Part shown: positions 12,362 to 23,169 of the stretch, in pieces
Position numbering within the stretch: position 1 is the stretch's first letter
Layout: the number at the start of each line of letters is the position of its first letter
Assembly: GCA_006384855.1 (NCBI GenBank)
Contig: VCJN01001814.1
Location: forward strand, 35,392-99,391
DNA: 64,000 bases
DNA from: Tetraselmis striata
Lineage: Eukaryota; Chlorophyta; Chlorodendrophyceae; Chlorodendrales; Chlorodendraceae
Reading direction: 5' to 3'
The notes under the pieces: generated by a model
What the model saw: the letters and a program-made list of their open reading frames with translations, nothing else
Database searches by the model: none
What the model was told of the DNA's origin: nothing
Made by a program: the position numbers and the translations under genes

Positions 12362-13267
12362 GGGAGGAGGTCAAGGAGGGGGTTCAGGAGCTTGCGGAGA
12401 CACACCGCCGCACTTTAGAGCCTGCCAGGGTCTTGCAAGAGTTGTCGAATAAAGGCATCTCCGTGTGAGGCGGACACGTAACTTCGCACTAGGACATGCC
12501 TGAACGGAGCCCGAGGCTAGCAGACAGGCCAACAAGTGAAGTACCCCGCGTCCGGAGTTCTGACTATATGCTTTGAATACCGATACAGTATGTTGCAGCA
12601 TGGTAACTGAATGTTACAAATGTTCGGACATTGGCGTCTCTTTATTTTGATCAAAGGGGAAGCGGGTCATGCAGCGCAAATTGTTTAATAACGAGGTCTA
12701 CCAATAATGCCGGTATGCCGCGAGCAGCCCCTGGCACGCTGACATCTATCCTGCGTGCGCGCCAAGCCTCACCCTCCACCCCCAGCAGATCTTGCTCCAT
12801 CATCTGGAATAGCTCCGCTGTGCGAGTGTTTCCGCTCGTCGTGCGGTTCCGGGCGCGGGTCACCGCCATCTCCGCGTTGCGACGGCAGTGCGCAGGGCCG
12901 GGCAGTTGTTCAGGCAGGGGCTGGTCGCTGTGTCCGGCGGCGAGACGTGCACTGTGGAGTGTTTCGAGGGCGGGTGGGTCAAAAGCCCTGAGTCTCAAAA
13001 GGTTTCCTGGCTACTGTGTGACGGTCGTAGTGAACCACTATAGCTATATCGTCGCCAGGGGCAGAGGCGGTGCTACCCTCTGGTAGGGGCGGTGCTGCTG
13101 CGTCCGATCGGCGCACGCAAGCTCCCGGCGTAGCAGGGCAAGCGCTACGACGAGGTGCAGAACAATTAGCGACGAAATCACTCAAATGCTGGAATCAATG
13201 GAATCAGTGAAATCACTCAGATACTAGCTCCACTTATAGCTACAGACTGAAATACTAGCTACAGTAC
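12362..13267. other. Intergenic or uncertain; one open frame on minus strand
   Basis: A minus-strand frame at 12998-12651 (about 115 codons) includes AELFQMMEQDLLGVEGEAWRARR and a hydrophobic end, and could be a terminal exon. No family, start or splice partner was identified. Confidence 0.25.
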
Positions 13268-13514
13268 AGTACATCCCTTGTCCGCTCGGTAGAGCGGTCG
13301 TCTCGTGTGCGAGAGGTACCGGGTTCGATTCCTGGCCGATGTATTTCGGCAATATCGGCCCGGCGTGTCCCGGGTTTACTCGGTTGATGCATTAGCCCTT
13401 CGGGGTTCGAATGAGGCAATGGTCTATGGGCTATGCCAGACCTACGACTGCAGTTGGCGCACGAGGTCAAGTGCTGGGGCGGCTTCGGCCGATGTCCCGG
13501 GGCGAACTTTTACT
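13268..13514 (+). repeat. tRNA-derived SINE, copy 1
   Basis: The first ~75 nt are tRNA-like. A TACATC...GATGTA acceptor-stem pair encloses a D-arm (GCTCGGTAGAGC), a degenerate anticodon arm (TCTC...GAGA) and a T-arm with the B-box GGTTCGATTCC. A tRNA-unrelated body of about 170 nt follows and ends GGGGCGAACTTTTACT. The same composite occurs at 17887-18135. The intact A/B boxes would serve as an internal RNA polymerase III promoter; transposition in trans by a LINE is inferred. Confidence 0.75.
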
Positions 13515-13785
13515 AGCTACAGTACAGATTTATATGTCATCGGCAGCACAATTTTTTATTTTCTACATCAGGGCTTTTTAAATCAACAATAATCGGCAAG
13601 TATCGGCAAGTATCGGTAGCACAATTATTATAGCGACGAAAACGCCGCTAAGGATTACTGCATGCAAACATGTGGATGCACGGCCCACTCATGTGCGGGA
13701 AAAGAAATAGCATAGTTCGATAGATAGATAGCATACAACATAAGAGTGGCGCTGCCCACAATGGTTCACAGGAACGATAAGAGAC

Positions 13786-14212
13786 TTAGTGGTTGAGGAC
13801 CGCGGCCGACTCGGGAAGTCCGCTTTGACTGTGGTCTACATCTTCGCGGTGCTGTTGGCTGTGCGCAACTTCCCTGGCGGTCCTTCCGCCCCGACCTCTT
13901 GCTTTCTTCGTGGTCAATCCGTTCAGGCACTTCGAAACTTTGTCGCCGGCCAACCTGCTGAGTTCCGCCGTCACCTGTCGCGCACACGGCGGGGGCTGTT
14001 GCAGCGGGTCTCGGCTTGCGTGCATGGTACCCTGGGCGGCATCCTCTCTGCCGGTGTGCAGATGGCCAAGTCTGATGCGTGTGCTCGTGCCCACTCTGCG
14101 TCTTCTCATGTTACTGCTTCCACCCCGCAGTCGCTGTAGAGGACCTTTCTGATTGCGTTTTATTTTGGTGATTTCCGATATCGCCTTCTGCTGCTAGCTC
14201 ATGTAATTATAT
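13786..14212 (+). repeat. 3'-coterminal dispersed repeat, long copy R2
   Basis: This copy shares its 3' end (TGCTGCTAGCTCATGTAA) and much of its body with 62160-62560, and shorter parts with 39640-39895, 39905-40060, 47685-47800, 54655-54790 (minus) and 7035-7106. A plus-strand frame ends at 14139 with RVSACVHGTLGGILSAGV and CARAHSASS. The same frame is recognisable in the copies at 39.7 and 62.4 kb. Variable 5' ends with a fixed 3' end suggest 5'-truncated retrocopies. Confidence 0.65.
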
Positions 14213-14611
14213 AAGAGACTTAGTCATGTCATAGGGACAGTACATGGTAGCGACCACTATTCGGCGGGCTCTAGGGCGAGCGCATGCCGCGCGGACGCGA
14301 TGACGCGCCTTCCGCTGACGACGAATCGCAGCGGCGGCGACACACCCACAGCAGCAGGTGCCTCGCAGCACCAGCAGCAGCCTAGGATCCGAGCTTCAGG
14401 CACGCAATCAGTGCCAGTGATCTCCCAAACGTCGCCCGTCAACTCGCCGGGTGTTTCCCTCCTCCAACCGCGCGACCTACTCGCGACACGACCTATTCCC
14501 TGCGATCAGAACTGAGTGGGGCATCTTCCTTCGGACGTCCCTTCGCCCTAGTGGATTCACTGCATCACTGCGGAGGGTGGAACTGCGTTACACGCCAAAC
14601 TCGCCGGGGGC

Positions 14612-15794
14612 ATGCCAGACCCTGAACCACCGCCAGGGGAGGAGTGGTCCTACTCCGACCGGCGATACTGGGATACACGATACCAGCGAGCTCTGAACTC
14701 ATCCGCCGCGCCCGCTGCCCGCTCTGCGTCCTCGTCCGGTGAGGAGGATAGCGCCGTGTTCGACTGGCTGTGCGATGCGACGTCACTCGCGGCATTGGCC
14801 CGCCGCTCCTGGGCGGGTCGCGATCCGGTGGTGCTGGATCTGGGGTGCGGCAACAGCGAGCTGCCCGAGGCGCTGGCGAGGGGCGACCGCTCGGACGTCG
14901 GCGGATGGCAGCGGGCGGGGTTCGTGCTGGGCTCGGACTACAGCAGCAGCGGCGTGCTCCAGCTCATGGCGAGCCGCGCCGCGGCGGGCGGCCTGGGGGG
15001 CTGTATAGACTACATGGTAGACGATGTGCGCGCGCTTCCGCTACGAAGCGCTACCGTGGATGTTGTCATCGATAAGGGTTGTCTTGACTCAGTGCTTCAG
15101 GATGCCGATCAGGTGATGGAGTGGCCAACAGGATGTCAAAGTATGTAACATGGGTGGTGACGGATGGCATCGCCTGGCGCCCTGTGTGCAAGCAGCTATT
15201 ATGCTATCTCAGACTAGTTGTAGCACCTGCCTGTGAAGGGAAAGGGGGGGGCACTCTGCATGTAGCTCTTTACATGACGGCATGACGTGTCTGAGATGCC
15301 ATGTGTGTGCCCTGCAGATAAGACTGAGCATGCGGTGGCAGCGGCATACATCTCGGGATGCAGGGCCGTTATGTACGAAACCTGGCGTCCCACTTTGGAA
15401 CCCCTCCCTGCTTGATGTTGAGTCGCGCACTTGCTGCTTAGGCCTGACAGTAAAAACAACATGTGTAAGTTGTTCACTCCGCTAGCCATGTGCGCTGAGC
15501 CATGTGCCTGCTTTACTCACAGTGGAAGAGGCCACAGCAAATGCCAACAGCGTCGTGAGAGAAGTATCCCGAGTGCTCGCCCCTGGAGGTGTTTTCATAG
15601 TGGTCTCCTACGATCCGCCCGCTGGGAGGCGCAGCGTGCTGGAGGCCGATGACGCTACCTGGCACTTGGAGGTGGCTGGGGAGGAGGACGAGATGGGAAA
15701 TTACATATATGTGTGTCGAAAGGTTGGCTTGGAGCTGGGCACGCTGGATGCCACGCTCATGGGCAAAGAGGGCAGTCTCGGCGAGGTAGACTAG
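14612..15794 (+). CDS. METTL13/eEF1A-KMT4-like lysine methyltransferase, two exons
   Basis: Exon 1 is 14612-15140 (donor GTATGT) and exon 2 is 15523-15794 (acceptor CTCACAG); phase 1 is kept across the join, giving 266 residues. After a short Pro/Glu-rich start comes YWDTRYQR (about 19-26), FDWLCD, then motif I LDLGCGNSELPEAL. SDYSSSGVLQ follows, then VDDVRALPL, the motif VIDKGCLDSVL and VSRVLAPGGVFIVVSYD. This is the class I SAM-dependent fold in the arrangement typical of eEF1A lysine methyltransferases (METTL13 N-terminal domain, EEF1AKMT4), where the E/DKGxLDxL motif follows strand 4. The likely substrate is elongation factor 1A, by family; not shown here. The short ending GTLDATLMGKEG fits the family's C-terminal beta-strand. 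No targeting signal is seen, so a cytosolic protein is likely. Confidence 0.85.
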
Positions 15795-17886
15795 CTGACC
15801 AAGAATAATGCGTGGGAGGAGAAGGCGGCCACACAGCTTCCGTAGTCTTGTTGATACATGACAGGCTATGGCCTTGCTCCTGACGAGCCGCAAGTAATGT
15901 GTTTCCCTCGACAGATTCGCCCATGCACACCATGTCTGCACATGAGTCAGAAGGCCGGCGATCACCAAGGTCGTTATATACGAATTGAAAGAGTGGACCT
16001 TTTTTCACATTGAGGTACAGCAGCATCCAGAGCATAGTTGCGCGCAAATGTGCCTTTGTTGATTGTTTAATATTGCTAAGCAACGGGTGTAATTTACTAT
16101 AGAAGTGTTCGACCAGCTGCAGATTGCTACCAGCAGTGGCACAGTATCGGCATCGAGTATCTGAAGGGCTGTGCACTGGCGATCATGCAGGAGCCAAACA
16201 GTGTATCAATGTGAGACATAACGATGGCACAGAACAAGAAGCAAACAATGCCAAACATGACATAAACTAGTAGCAGGTCTCAGATAGTTAATCTACTCAT
16301 GTGCTACTCTACTTGTAAATTCTGCTTAACAGCTTGCCGATACATACGGTATTAGTCTGTATGGACGATTTTTAGCGAGCCGATGAAGCCATTAGGTAAA
16401 TACTGGACCATAATGAACATCGATGTAGACAAGTTGTATTATCTGCTGTACATATAGCTGGCCACAAACCAGCAAGACCCTGGCTGCTGCTTGCCAAGAT
16501 CACCACGCAATGGAGTAGCCGCTCCACGTTCTATGGGTTACCCAAGATAGTTGTACAGTGACACATGCCACATCCTCGACAACGCGCACATTCTTTTGTG
16601 GGGAGGTGTACAAGCAATGTCATTCATCTACACAGTAGTAACAGCATAAATCATCGGTATGTACGGTCAGGTACAGCATGTACTACAGCAGCTCATTCTA
16701 CTGCTGTATACATATACTATATACTCCGCCGGATCAGAATGGCGACTTCTTACAGAGTAGTGCACTCCCGCGCTGTGTGCAATCGCGTCCTAGGGGTGGT
16801 AAGTGTTGCGGCTGTAGCACTACATCCTGGAAGGGGGTCAGACGCCGCCGCTCTCCGGGGGGGTGGGGGGGGGGGGGGGGGGGGATCTTACGGCGGGGCA
16901 TCGGCATCATTTCTGCTCGATCACCAGCAAGCTCAAAATGTCATGGTGTTGCGTGGTGCGTTGCGCGTTGTCGTTGGCGTTGCAAGATGCGCACATTGAT
17001 GATTTTTTATCGCCCATGGCGAGTTATTGACGCATAGCAGTCCTATCAATTGTTGACGATGACCGCCGCACGAGATGAGAGCGGGTAATAACTTCGAGTG
17101 CCATCATCAGCCAATGCCGCTGCTGCTGCTGGTTATACTGCATAGGCTTGTCCGCGTTGCAGGCGCCACGATGGCTGGGCTCTTACTACGGATAGCGTCA
17201 GCACACTGAGTTATTTATTATGTGTGATGACTACCCCTTAGAACTGAAGGGTTTCCTCAGCGCAAGGTTTTATATCCTTGAGATCTCTACTCTCTATGAT
17301 TGCGCGCGGCACTGTTGCAGCATGCTGGTTTGAGAGTGTCTCTTCAGACTGTGATGCAAGATTGCAAGCATGTGTCAGAAAGTTTATATTTGATCTCTGG
17401 GCGACAGCACGCGATCGCTCGGATGATATGTTATTTTACATATAGTCGCTATATATTCGTAGCAGCTAAAAAATATAAATTCATTTTGGCAGTTTGGGTC
17501 ACATTATTCTCATATTCCGCTACTGGTGCCGTGCGGCAGCCATGATGCTGATGGCAACATGCGCGCGTGACAAAATGATACTGGCGCAGCAGGCACTGCA
17601 GACACTAGCGACAAGCCGACCAGTCGCTACCACAATCGCCGCAAATCGGACGTCGACCAGCACTTCCCGCTAGTTCCTACTCATCCCGCACCTTTCTCAT
17701 CTGAGCAGTTCCATGCTCGATCATCATCTAAATCACGTGTATATACTCGTTCGATCGTAGCACACAAGCAATAAGCATAAGACTTAGCCTGTGTTCCCGT
17801 AAGCCGGCATACGTACCGCGCGGTAAGAAGCGTCGCATTGTGCTTCTGTATTTATATATTTATTCATATGGCGCTTACTGATGCTT
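15795..17886. other. Intergenic, no supported gene
   Basis: AT-richer than the genes, with a G20 tract at 16865-16884. Only short unsupported open frames. No RNA gene or complete mobile element recognised. Confidence 0.5.
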
Positions 17887-18135
17887 AGTACATCCTTTTT
17901 CCGCTCGGTTGAGCGGTCGTCTCGTACGCGAAAAGTCCGGGTATCGATTCCTGGCCGATGCATTTCGGCAATATCGTCCCGGCGTGTCCTGGGTTTACCC
18001 GGTTGATGCATTAGCCTTCGGGGTTCGAATCAGGCAATGGTCTGCGGGCTATGCCAGACCTACGACTACAATTCGCGCAAGAGGTCAAGTGCTGGGGCGG
18101 CTTCGGCCGACGATGTCCCGCGGCGAACTGTTACT
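17887..18135 (+). repeat. tRNA-derived SINE, copy 2
   Basis: Collinear with 13268-13514, with perhaps 10% differences by eye. The tRNA-like head begins AGTACATCC, has the D-arm GCTCGGTTGAGC and an altered B-box (ATCGATTCC), then the shared body ending GCGGCGAACTGTTACT. Sequence similarity stops sharply at both ends. Confidence 0.75.
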
Positions 18136-19059
18136 TTACTTTGCTGATGCTCAGAGACTGTGCTTAGAGAATCAGTCGATGCTCAGAGACAGATGAGACC
18201 ATGGGGATGGTAAGTTATGATTTGATATATATATGTAAATCTGATATATGTAATTTTTTATCTGCTGCTAGCTTATGTAAATTTATATATGTGCATGCGG
18301 CGCACGATCTTTGCCATAATAATCCTTAATAATATGAATAGATCGAAAGTGATTTATTTTTCCGCCCCCGGGACAGGACTGGCACCAGTGATCCTACGGG
18401 TGCAAGTAATCCTTATGTACCCTTAGCGACTACATATGATGATTCTGGGATGATGAACCGCCGTGTGCGCGCCACTATGCACTTCATAGTCGTGTGATGC
18501 TGGCAGCCAAAAGCTCGTTGTCGGCATCGACCACCAATACCGCACGCGCTCGTCCCGCCGCACGCTACCTTATCAACGTCTCGGCACTTGGCAGTGGCGC
18601 GCAGCAGCAGCACGACAAAGACGGACGTACTGACCCTTCTCGCCCAATACTCGCGCCTCTGCCCCGCCACAACCTGGTCAGCTCGAGTGTCCGCCCGCCT
18701 CTCGCGAGACCGAACAAGCGCCGTTCCCGCATCGCGCGCGACGACCGACAACCCCTCCCGACCCAGCGGTGCCCGTCACGTGGCGGTCAGCCAGCCGCCA
18801 GAAGCAGTGTAGTTCTGCGAGCTGATCTTCCTGTCCTTTGCGCAAGTGGGCGCTGCGCAAGATACAGAGCGGCGTTGAACTACACAAGACTGACTCCCAA
18901 CTGAGTCTGACTGCCCGATCACTGCAACTGACAAAGCATACGGACAACGCGACCGGCAAGCGCTGAAGCCAAACACGCTTGAGGGTGGCGTGGGAAGGGG
19001 GGGGGGGGGGGGGGTAGCTACTTCGAGCACAGGCAAGGTTCGCTACTGGGAGCACGGGG
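18136..19059. other. Intergenic, upstream of the TSPOON-like gene
   Basis: 18247-18275 resembles the tail of the 3'-coterminal repeat (CTGCTGCTAGCTTATGTAA). A G18 tract is at 18997-19014, about 45 nt before the start codon of the next gene. No supported gene. Confidence 0.4.
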
Positions 19060-20153
19060 ATGGACCCCGGACACGTGCACTGCGTGCTGGTGGCCACACG
19101 CGCCGGGGAGGTCGTGCTGGAGCGCTTCTTCGACCCGCTCAGCGCGGTCGAGCGCAGTGAGCTGCGTGCAGCCCTGCACGAGGCCAGCGCGCCGGTGATA
19201 GCCAGCGCTCCAGATGAGGCAGAGTTTGTGAGCTGCTACAGGTACTGCGGAGCCACTGCGTGTGCGGCCCAATGGCCCTGAATCTGTGCTGCCGGAGACT
19301 GCCTCTAATGTGGTTGGCCCACGGGCGGGCTGTGTACAGGGACGCCAGTGTTGTGTTCAGCGCAATGGCAGACTGCGTGCTCTACCTAGTAGGATCCGGG
19401 GAATATGACGAGCTGATGTGTGAGCGCCCTACCACTTGGATGGTTCAGCGCAGCCGTTTTGTCCTTGATTCACGGGGATCGCCTGAGAGCTCCTGCTGTC
19501 ACCTATGCGGCTGACGTGTGGCTGGCCGCAGTGTCCAATGTCACGAGGGTGCTCCGGGAGGCTCTGAAGTACGTGCTCAAGCGGCCGCCCAGCGAGACAG
19601 CGATAAATGAGAAGTACACCAAGGCACGGCACCATCGCGCCTCACCCTGACGCCCCCATTGCAATTGTGCCAGGTCATGCCATCCTTTGACCCCCAAAAC
19701 TCCTCTCCCCCCCACCGCGTCCCGCATACATTGCCCGCCTTGCTCAGAACAGGCATGTCTGGCGATCGATGAAGTGCTAAATGAGGTAAAATAACCCCAC
19801 GCCGCTACTCTGTCTGTAGCGCATTCACTCCTGTCCTATCCCTAGAGCACCTTCAGTCAATACGCCCCTGCACTCAACAGGGCATGCTGGACAACACCAA
19901 CCCGGAGGCGATCAAGAAGGCGCTCAAGCTGAAAGTGAAGCCCCGCCGGTGCCTCTTCCCTGATCCCTTACCCGCAGCAGCAGCCGCATCACCGTATGGT
20001 GTGGATGTAGCGGGGATGGATGCTCGGTGGGCAGAGAGCGGCGAACTGAACCTGCCGGCACCGCTTGCTGTGGCATGCTTGCACGGCAGGTGGCGGACTA
20101 GCTTGGAAGCGCGTTTGCTGTCTGCTGACCTGGAGGGGAGCCATCCGCCCTGA
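19060..20153 (+). CDS. TSPOON: TSET/TPLATE complex small (sigma-like) subunit, TSPOON/LOLITA homologue, five exons
   Basis: Exons 19060-19241, 19340-19419, 19532-19623, 19753-19785 and 19881-20153 join in phase (219 residues). Intron 3 starts with GC (AAG|GCACGG). The protein begins MDPGHVHCVLVATRAGEVVLERFFD, a longin-fold opening. It continues DASVVFSAMADCVLYLVGSGEYDEL, VTRVLREALKYVL, ACLAIDEVLNEGMLDNT and EAIKKALKLK. The VxGxxEYDEL stretch, the GxLxNT(D/N) turn and the Lys-rich ending match plant LOLITA/TSPOON, as I recall that family, better than coatomer zeta or AP sigma subunits. The subunit would sit in the cytosolic TSET coat that drives plasma-membrane endocytosis with TPLATE. The 60-residue tail after KALKLKVK is unusual; a missed last intron could explain it. 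Upstream is a G18 tract. Confidence 0.75.
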
Positions 20154-20662
20154 ACGGCACAGGACATCCTGCAGGAAGGCAGCCAACGGGACGCATTGCA
20201 ATCGCGCAGCCCTCCATGCAGTTGGGCTGCAGCCCCAGGACCCTGGCACCACATTCCCCGATGGCGCCCCATGTCATCGCGTCATTTGACTGTGGAGCCT
20301 AGTACCCCATCATGCTCCGGGATCAGTGCTGCACTGAACGCAGTCGCATGAGATGAAGCACCTGTGGCTCCTCATCGCGCAAGCAGGCAACAACCTAGCT
20401 GCCGGTAGTTGGGTCACCAAGAGGCTGAACCCCCTGTGAGCAGCCCCACGCACTGCCAGGGCGTGTGAATGTGCAGGGGCAATATCCTGCAAGCAGCCCT
20501 GTCGTAGCTTTTCACTGCTGGTTCTACCTCCCCCCCCCCCCCCCCCCCCCCCCCCCCCTTTGTCACTTTGGTGACCGTGTCGCGGGCCGGCGGGTGCTAC
20601 ATACGGCTGATGCTTGTCGACGCGTCATTTAATAGGGTGCGGGTACTAATACATGAACTCGT
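20154..20662. other. Intergenic with C29 tract
   Basis: Likely 3' UTR of the preceding gene, then spacer. A run of 29 C is at 20530-20558. No gene seen. Confidence 0.5.
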
Positions 20663-21668
20663 GTGAATTACGATAATCACGCTGCTAGTAACAGTGTTCC
20701 CACATGTATGAGGTCGCTACCCTCCGAGCCGCGCCCTACCACCCCCCTTCAGCCAAACACACCCGCTCCCCTCCCCAACCCCGAGGCCAGATCACCTCCG
20801 GCACGCATCTCTGAGTCACCCACGGCACGCTCCGAGGCAGTTTCAAAGCACTTGCGTGAAGTGCGACCGATGCGCAAAGAGATGTGCTTTGAAGCAGCTT
20901 CGGACGGTAAGTGAGCTGCCCTCATCATCAGGAGAGCAGGATTCGTACATAATATCATCCAGAAAACTACACACAGGCGGGGCGCATGCGGAATCATCAC
21001 TGTGAAGTGATACCAGTGCGATAGACTGTGTATGAACATTTTCAGAGCCCACATCAGTAAAATCATGAGCGTCCGAGGACGCTTCCTCAACATCAGAAGC
21101 GCAGGATTCGCGCATAGTCACATCGTCCGGAAAACTACAAGCATTCATTGTCCACAAGCCATACTCGGATGGGCCACGGCGCTGGGCGTGCATTCTCATG
21201 GGACAGAAGCATATGCCCGGTGAAACACCGTCAAAAAATTGAGTTTTAGCCGATATGCTTTTGTCCATCAAAATGCACGCCCAGGGCGCCATTGCCCATC
21301 CGAGTATGGCTTGTGGACAATGAATGTTTGTAGTTTTCCGGATGATGTGACTATGCGCGAATCCTGCGCTTCTGATGTTGAGGAAGCGTCCTCGGACGCT
21401 CATGATTTTACTAATGTGGGCTCTGAAAATGTTCATACACAGTCTATCGCACTGGTATCACTTCACAGTGATGATTCCGCATGCGCCCCGCCTGCGGTGG
21501 AAAGTCCTGAATCGCCATCGGTTGCACCGCCAACCCCATATGGCCCCCCTCCAACACCAGGATGGAGGCGGAGCTCATTATTCCGTATGCTTTAGCCCGC
21601 GGTGAAGTTGCCTGTAATGTTGTGCGGAAACTATGGTGTAGGTTTCTCATGCGCGCGTGCATACAAGG
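20663..21668 (+). CDS. Candidate multi-exon gene overlapping a large palindrome; function unknown
   Basis: A Pro/Ser-rich frame from ATG 20663 runs to a good donor (ACG|GTAAGT near 20907). After the palindrome's left arm, the right arm carries a frame reading PSEYGLWTMNVCSFPDDV, then RESCASDVEEASSDAHDF and SVAPPTPYGPPPTPGW to 21595. A third stretch in another frame begins MEAELIIPYALARGEVACN (about 21562) and reaches a GTAAAT donor near 21667. The acidic Ser/Asp motif is kept with conservative changes in both palindrome arms, which suggests it was coding before duplication. I could not fix the exon joins, and no family is recognised. Confidence 0.3.
20974..21494. repeat. Large near-perfect inverted repeat (palindrome), ~260-bp arms
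   Basis: 20974-21230 is the reverse complement of 21238-21494 with few mismatches; the outer ends are CAGGCGGGGCGCATGC and its complement. The centre lies near 21231-21237, so almost no spacer is left. A transcript from either strand would fold into a long hairpin. Outside the left arm, 20925-20973 is a diverged copy of an internal segment at about 21090-21140 (CAGGATTCG...AAAACTAC), so a tandem duplication preceded or accompanied the inversion. Confidence 0.85.
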
Positions 21669-22377
21669 TAAATCATTCTTCGTCGCGCCAATACAACGTA
21701 TCTGCTGGTCGGTGCATGTTGATTAAATCAAATAAAATACAGATAATACATATAGAATTATTCCAATGTATATTATACAAATATTTATTTGTATAATATA
21801 TAGAAGTATGTATTTATATGCATATCATATATTTTGATGTTCTATGTCATATATCGTCGCTGCGCGGCCAAATGTCACATATATAGAGTAGTACAGGGTA
21901 GGTACGTCTGAACCGGACCTAGCAAATACCGCCAATTCTGGCGCGCGGTTGCTGGTACCCGTACTCGTAGTACTTTCCTCGATTGACGAAAATTTCGGCT
22001 GACGTTGTAGCGTGGCAATCTGTATGCTTCAGAAGTTGCCACGCTGTACTATCCAAACTCGCATTTGCGATGCTTAGCTGTCATTTACGTTTGTACATCA
22101 TGACCGTTTTCAGCCGGCCTGTTTTGCTTCATAGCGAAACCATAGCCAGTTTGGCCCTTTGCCCTGGTTGTAGCAGCCGTGACCGCAACAGCGACAACAG
22201 CGACGCGCACACATCATAGCAGCGATGGGGGAGTAGGGAGGGAGGCACAGCGACAGGCACCACGCGGCCCCACAAGTTGCCAGCAGTACGACGTTGAGCG
22301 CCAAAACCCCTCTTCGCGAGCAAGGGACCACGTCCTGTCGGGCATCGCCTTGGCCTGTAGGTAACCTTGCGCATACA
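21669..22377. other. Intergenic, AT-rich
   Basis: AT-rich from 21720 to 21900, including repeated TATAAT-like and ATATAT motifs. No gene supported. It is presumably the promoter side of the following plastid-protein gene. Confidence 0.45.
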
Positions 22378-23169
22378 ATGGCCGTTGCCTTGGCAGGGAG
22401 CCGGGCGCGCATCGCCGCCGGCGCTCCCGCCCGCCCAGCCGGCCCGCTGCGGCCGCCGGCCGCGCGGGCACCGCTGCGCCTGCCTGGTCGCCACGCCGAG
22501 CGCCGCACCGCCACCGCAAATGCTGTGTCGGAGGTAGTTGGGCCGCTTGCCGCCCTGGACCTGGACTGGTCCGATCCCGACACGCTCATCGGCGCCGCCG
22601 GCGCTGTGCTCGGCCTGGGTCTCGGCATCGGCATCCCTCTCTTTTTCATCTCTCGCGACGAGAAGGACGAGGAGCGCCTGGAAGAGCTCCGCCAGCTCAA
22701 CAGGGAGACGTTCAAGGAGACCGGGGAGTACATGTCTCCGGTGAGCCTTGCTTCCAGCTTGTCTACATAGTTTCGCTGTGTACCCAGCGGGGGCTCAAAA
22801 AATTCTACCCCGGCAGGACTTACCTGCGTGTATTCCTATCTTAATAATGCGATTTCTCCGATAAGCAATTCTTAGTGGTCTTCCTTCGCTCTTGTTCGTA
22901 GTCGTCCAAGCGGCGAAGGAGCAGGCCGCTGAGCCCTGCTTCCGTTGCATGTCCCACAGGAGGAGATCGAGGCCATCCGCCCGCCGCGGTGGACCGACCG
23001 CAGGTGCGGCTCCAACCTTGCCTTACATGTGGCTCAGGCACGCTCTTGCTGCCTTACCCCAGCTGCCGGGTGCGCCTGTAGACACTTCTCCTGCAGGTCT
23101 GCCGTGGCGACTGATCCCCACCTGCTCACCCCGCCCCCCACCGACAGGGAGTTTGTGGATGATGATTAG
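22378..23169 (+). CDS. Small plastid membrane protein conserved in photosynthetic organisms, three exons
   Basis: Exons 22378-22740, 22960-23003 and 23148-23169 join in phase (142 residues). The first ~45 residues are rich in Ala, Arg and Pro with almost no acidic residues, typical of a chloroplast transit peptide (MAVALAGSRARIAAGAPARP). Then come LDLDWSDPDTLIGAA, one membrane segment AGAVLGLGLGIGIPLFFI and a charged tail RDEKDEERLEELRQL. The end reads ETGEYMSPEEIEAIRPPRWTDR, then REFVDDD. The tail's motif is, as I remember it, shared by unnamed plastid proteins of plants and cyanobacteria-derived lineages; I cannot give a gene name. A thylakoid or envelope location with a soluble acidic tail is inferred. 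An in-frame extension to 22294 exists, but the ATG at 22378 gives the better transit peptide. Confidence 0.75.

Noticed and set aside
13268..13345. Functional tRNA gene
   Set aside because: The anticodon arm does not form a 5-bp stem with a 7-nt loop, and the unit continues into a shared non-tRNA body present in two copies. It is a SINE head.
15113..15114. Methyltransferase donor at CAG|GTGATG
   Set aside because: The phase would not match the exon 2 acceptor at 15522. The GTATGT donor at 15141 gives a correct join.
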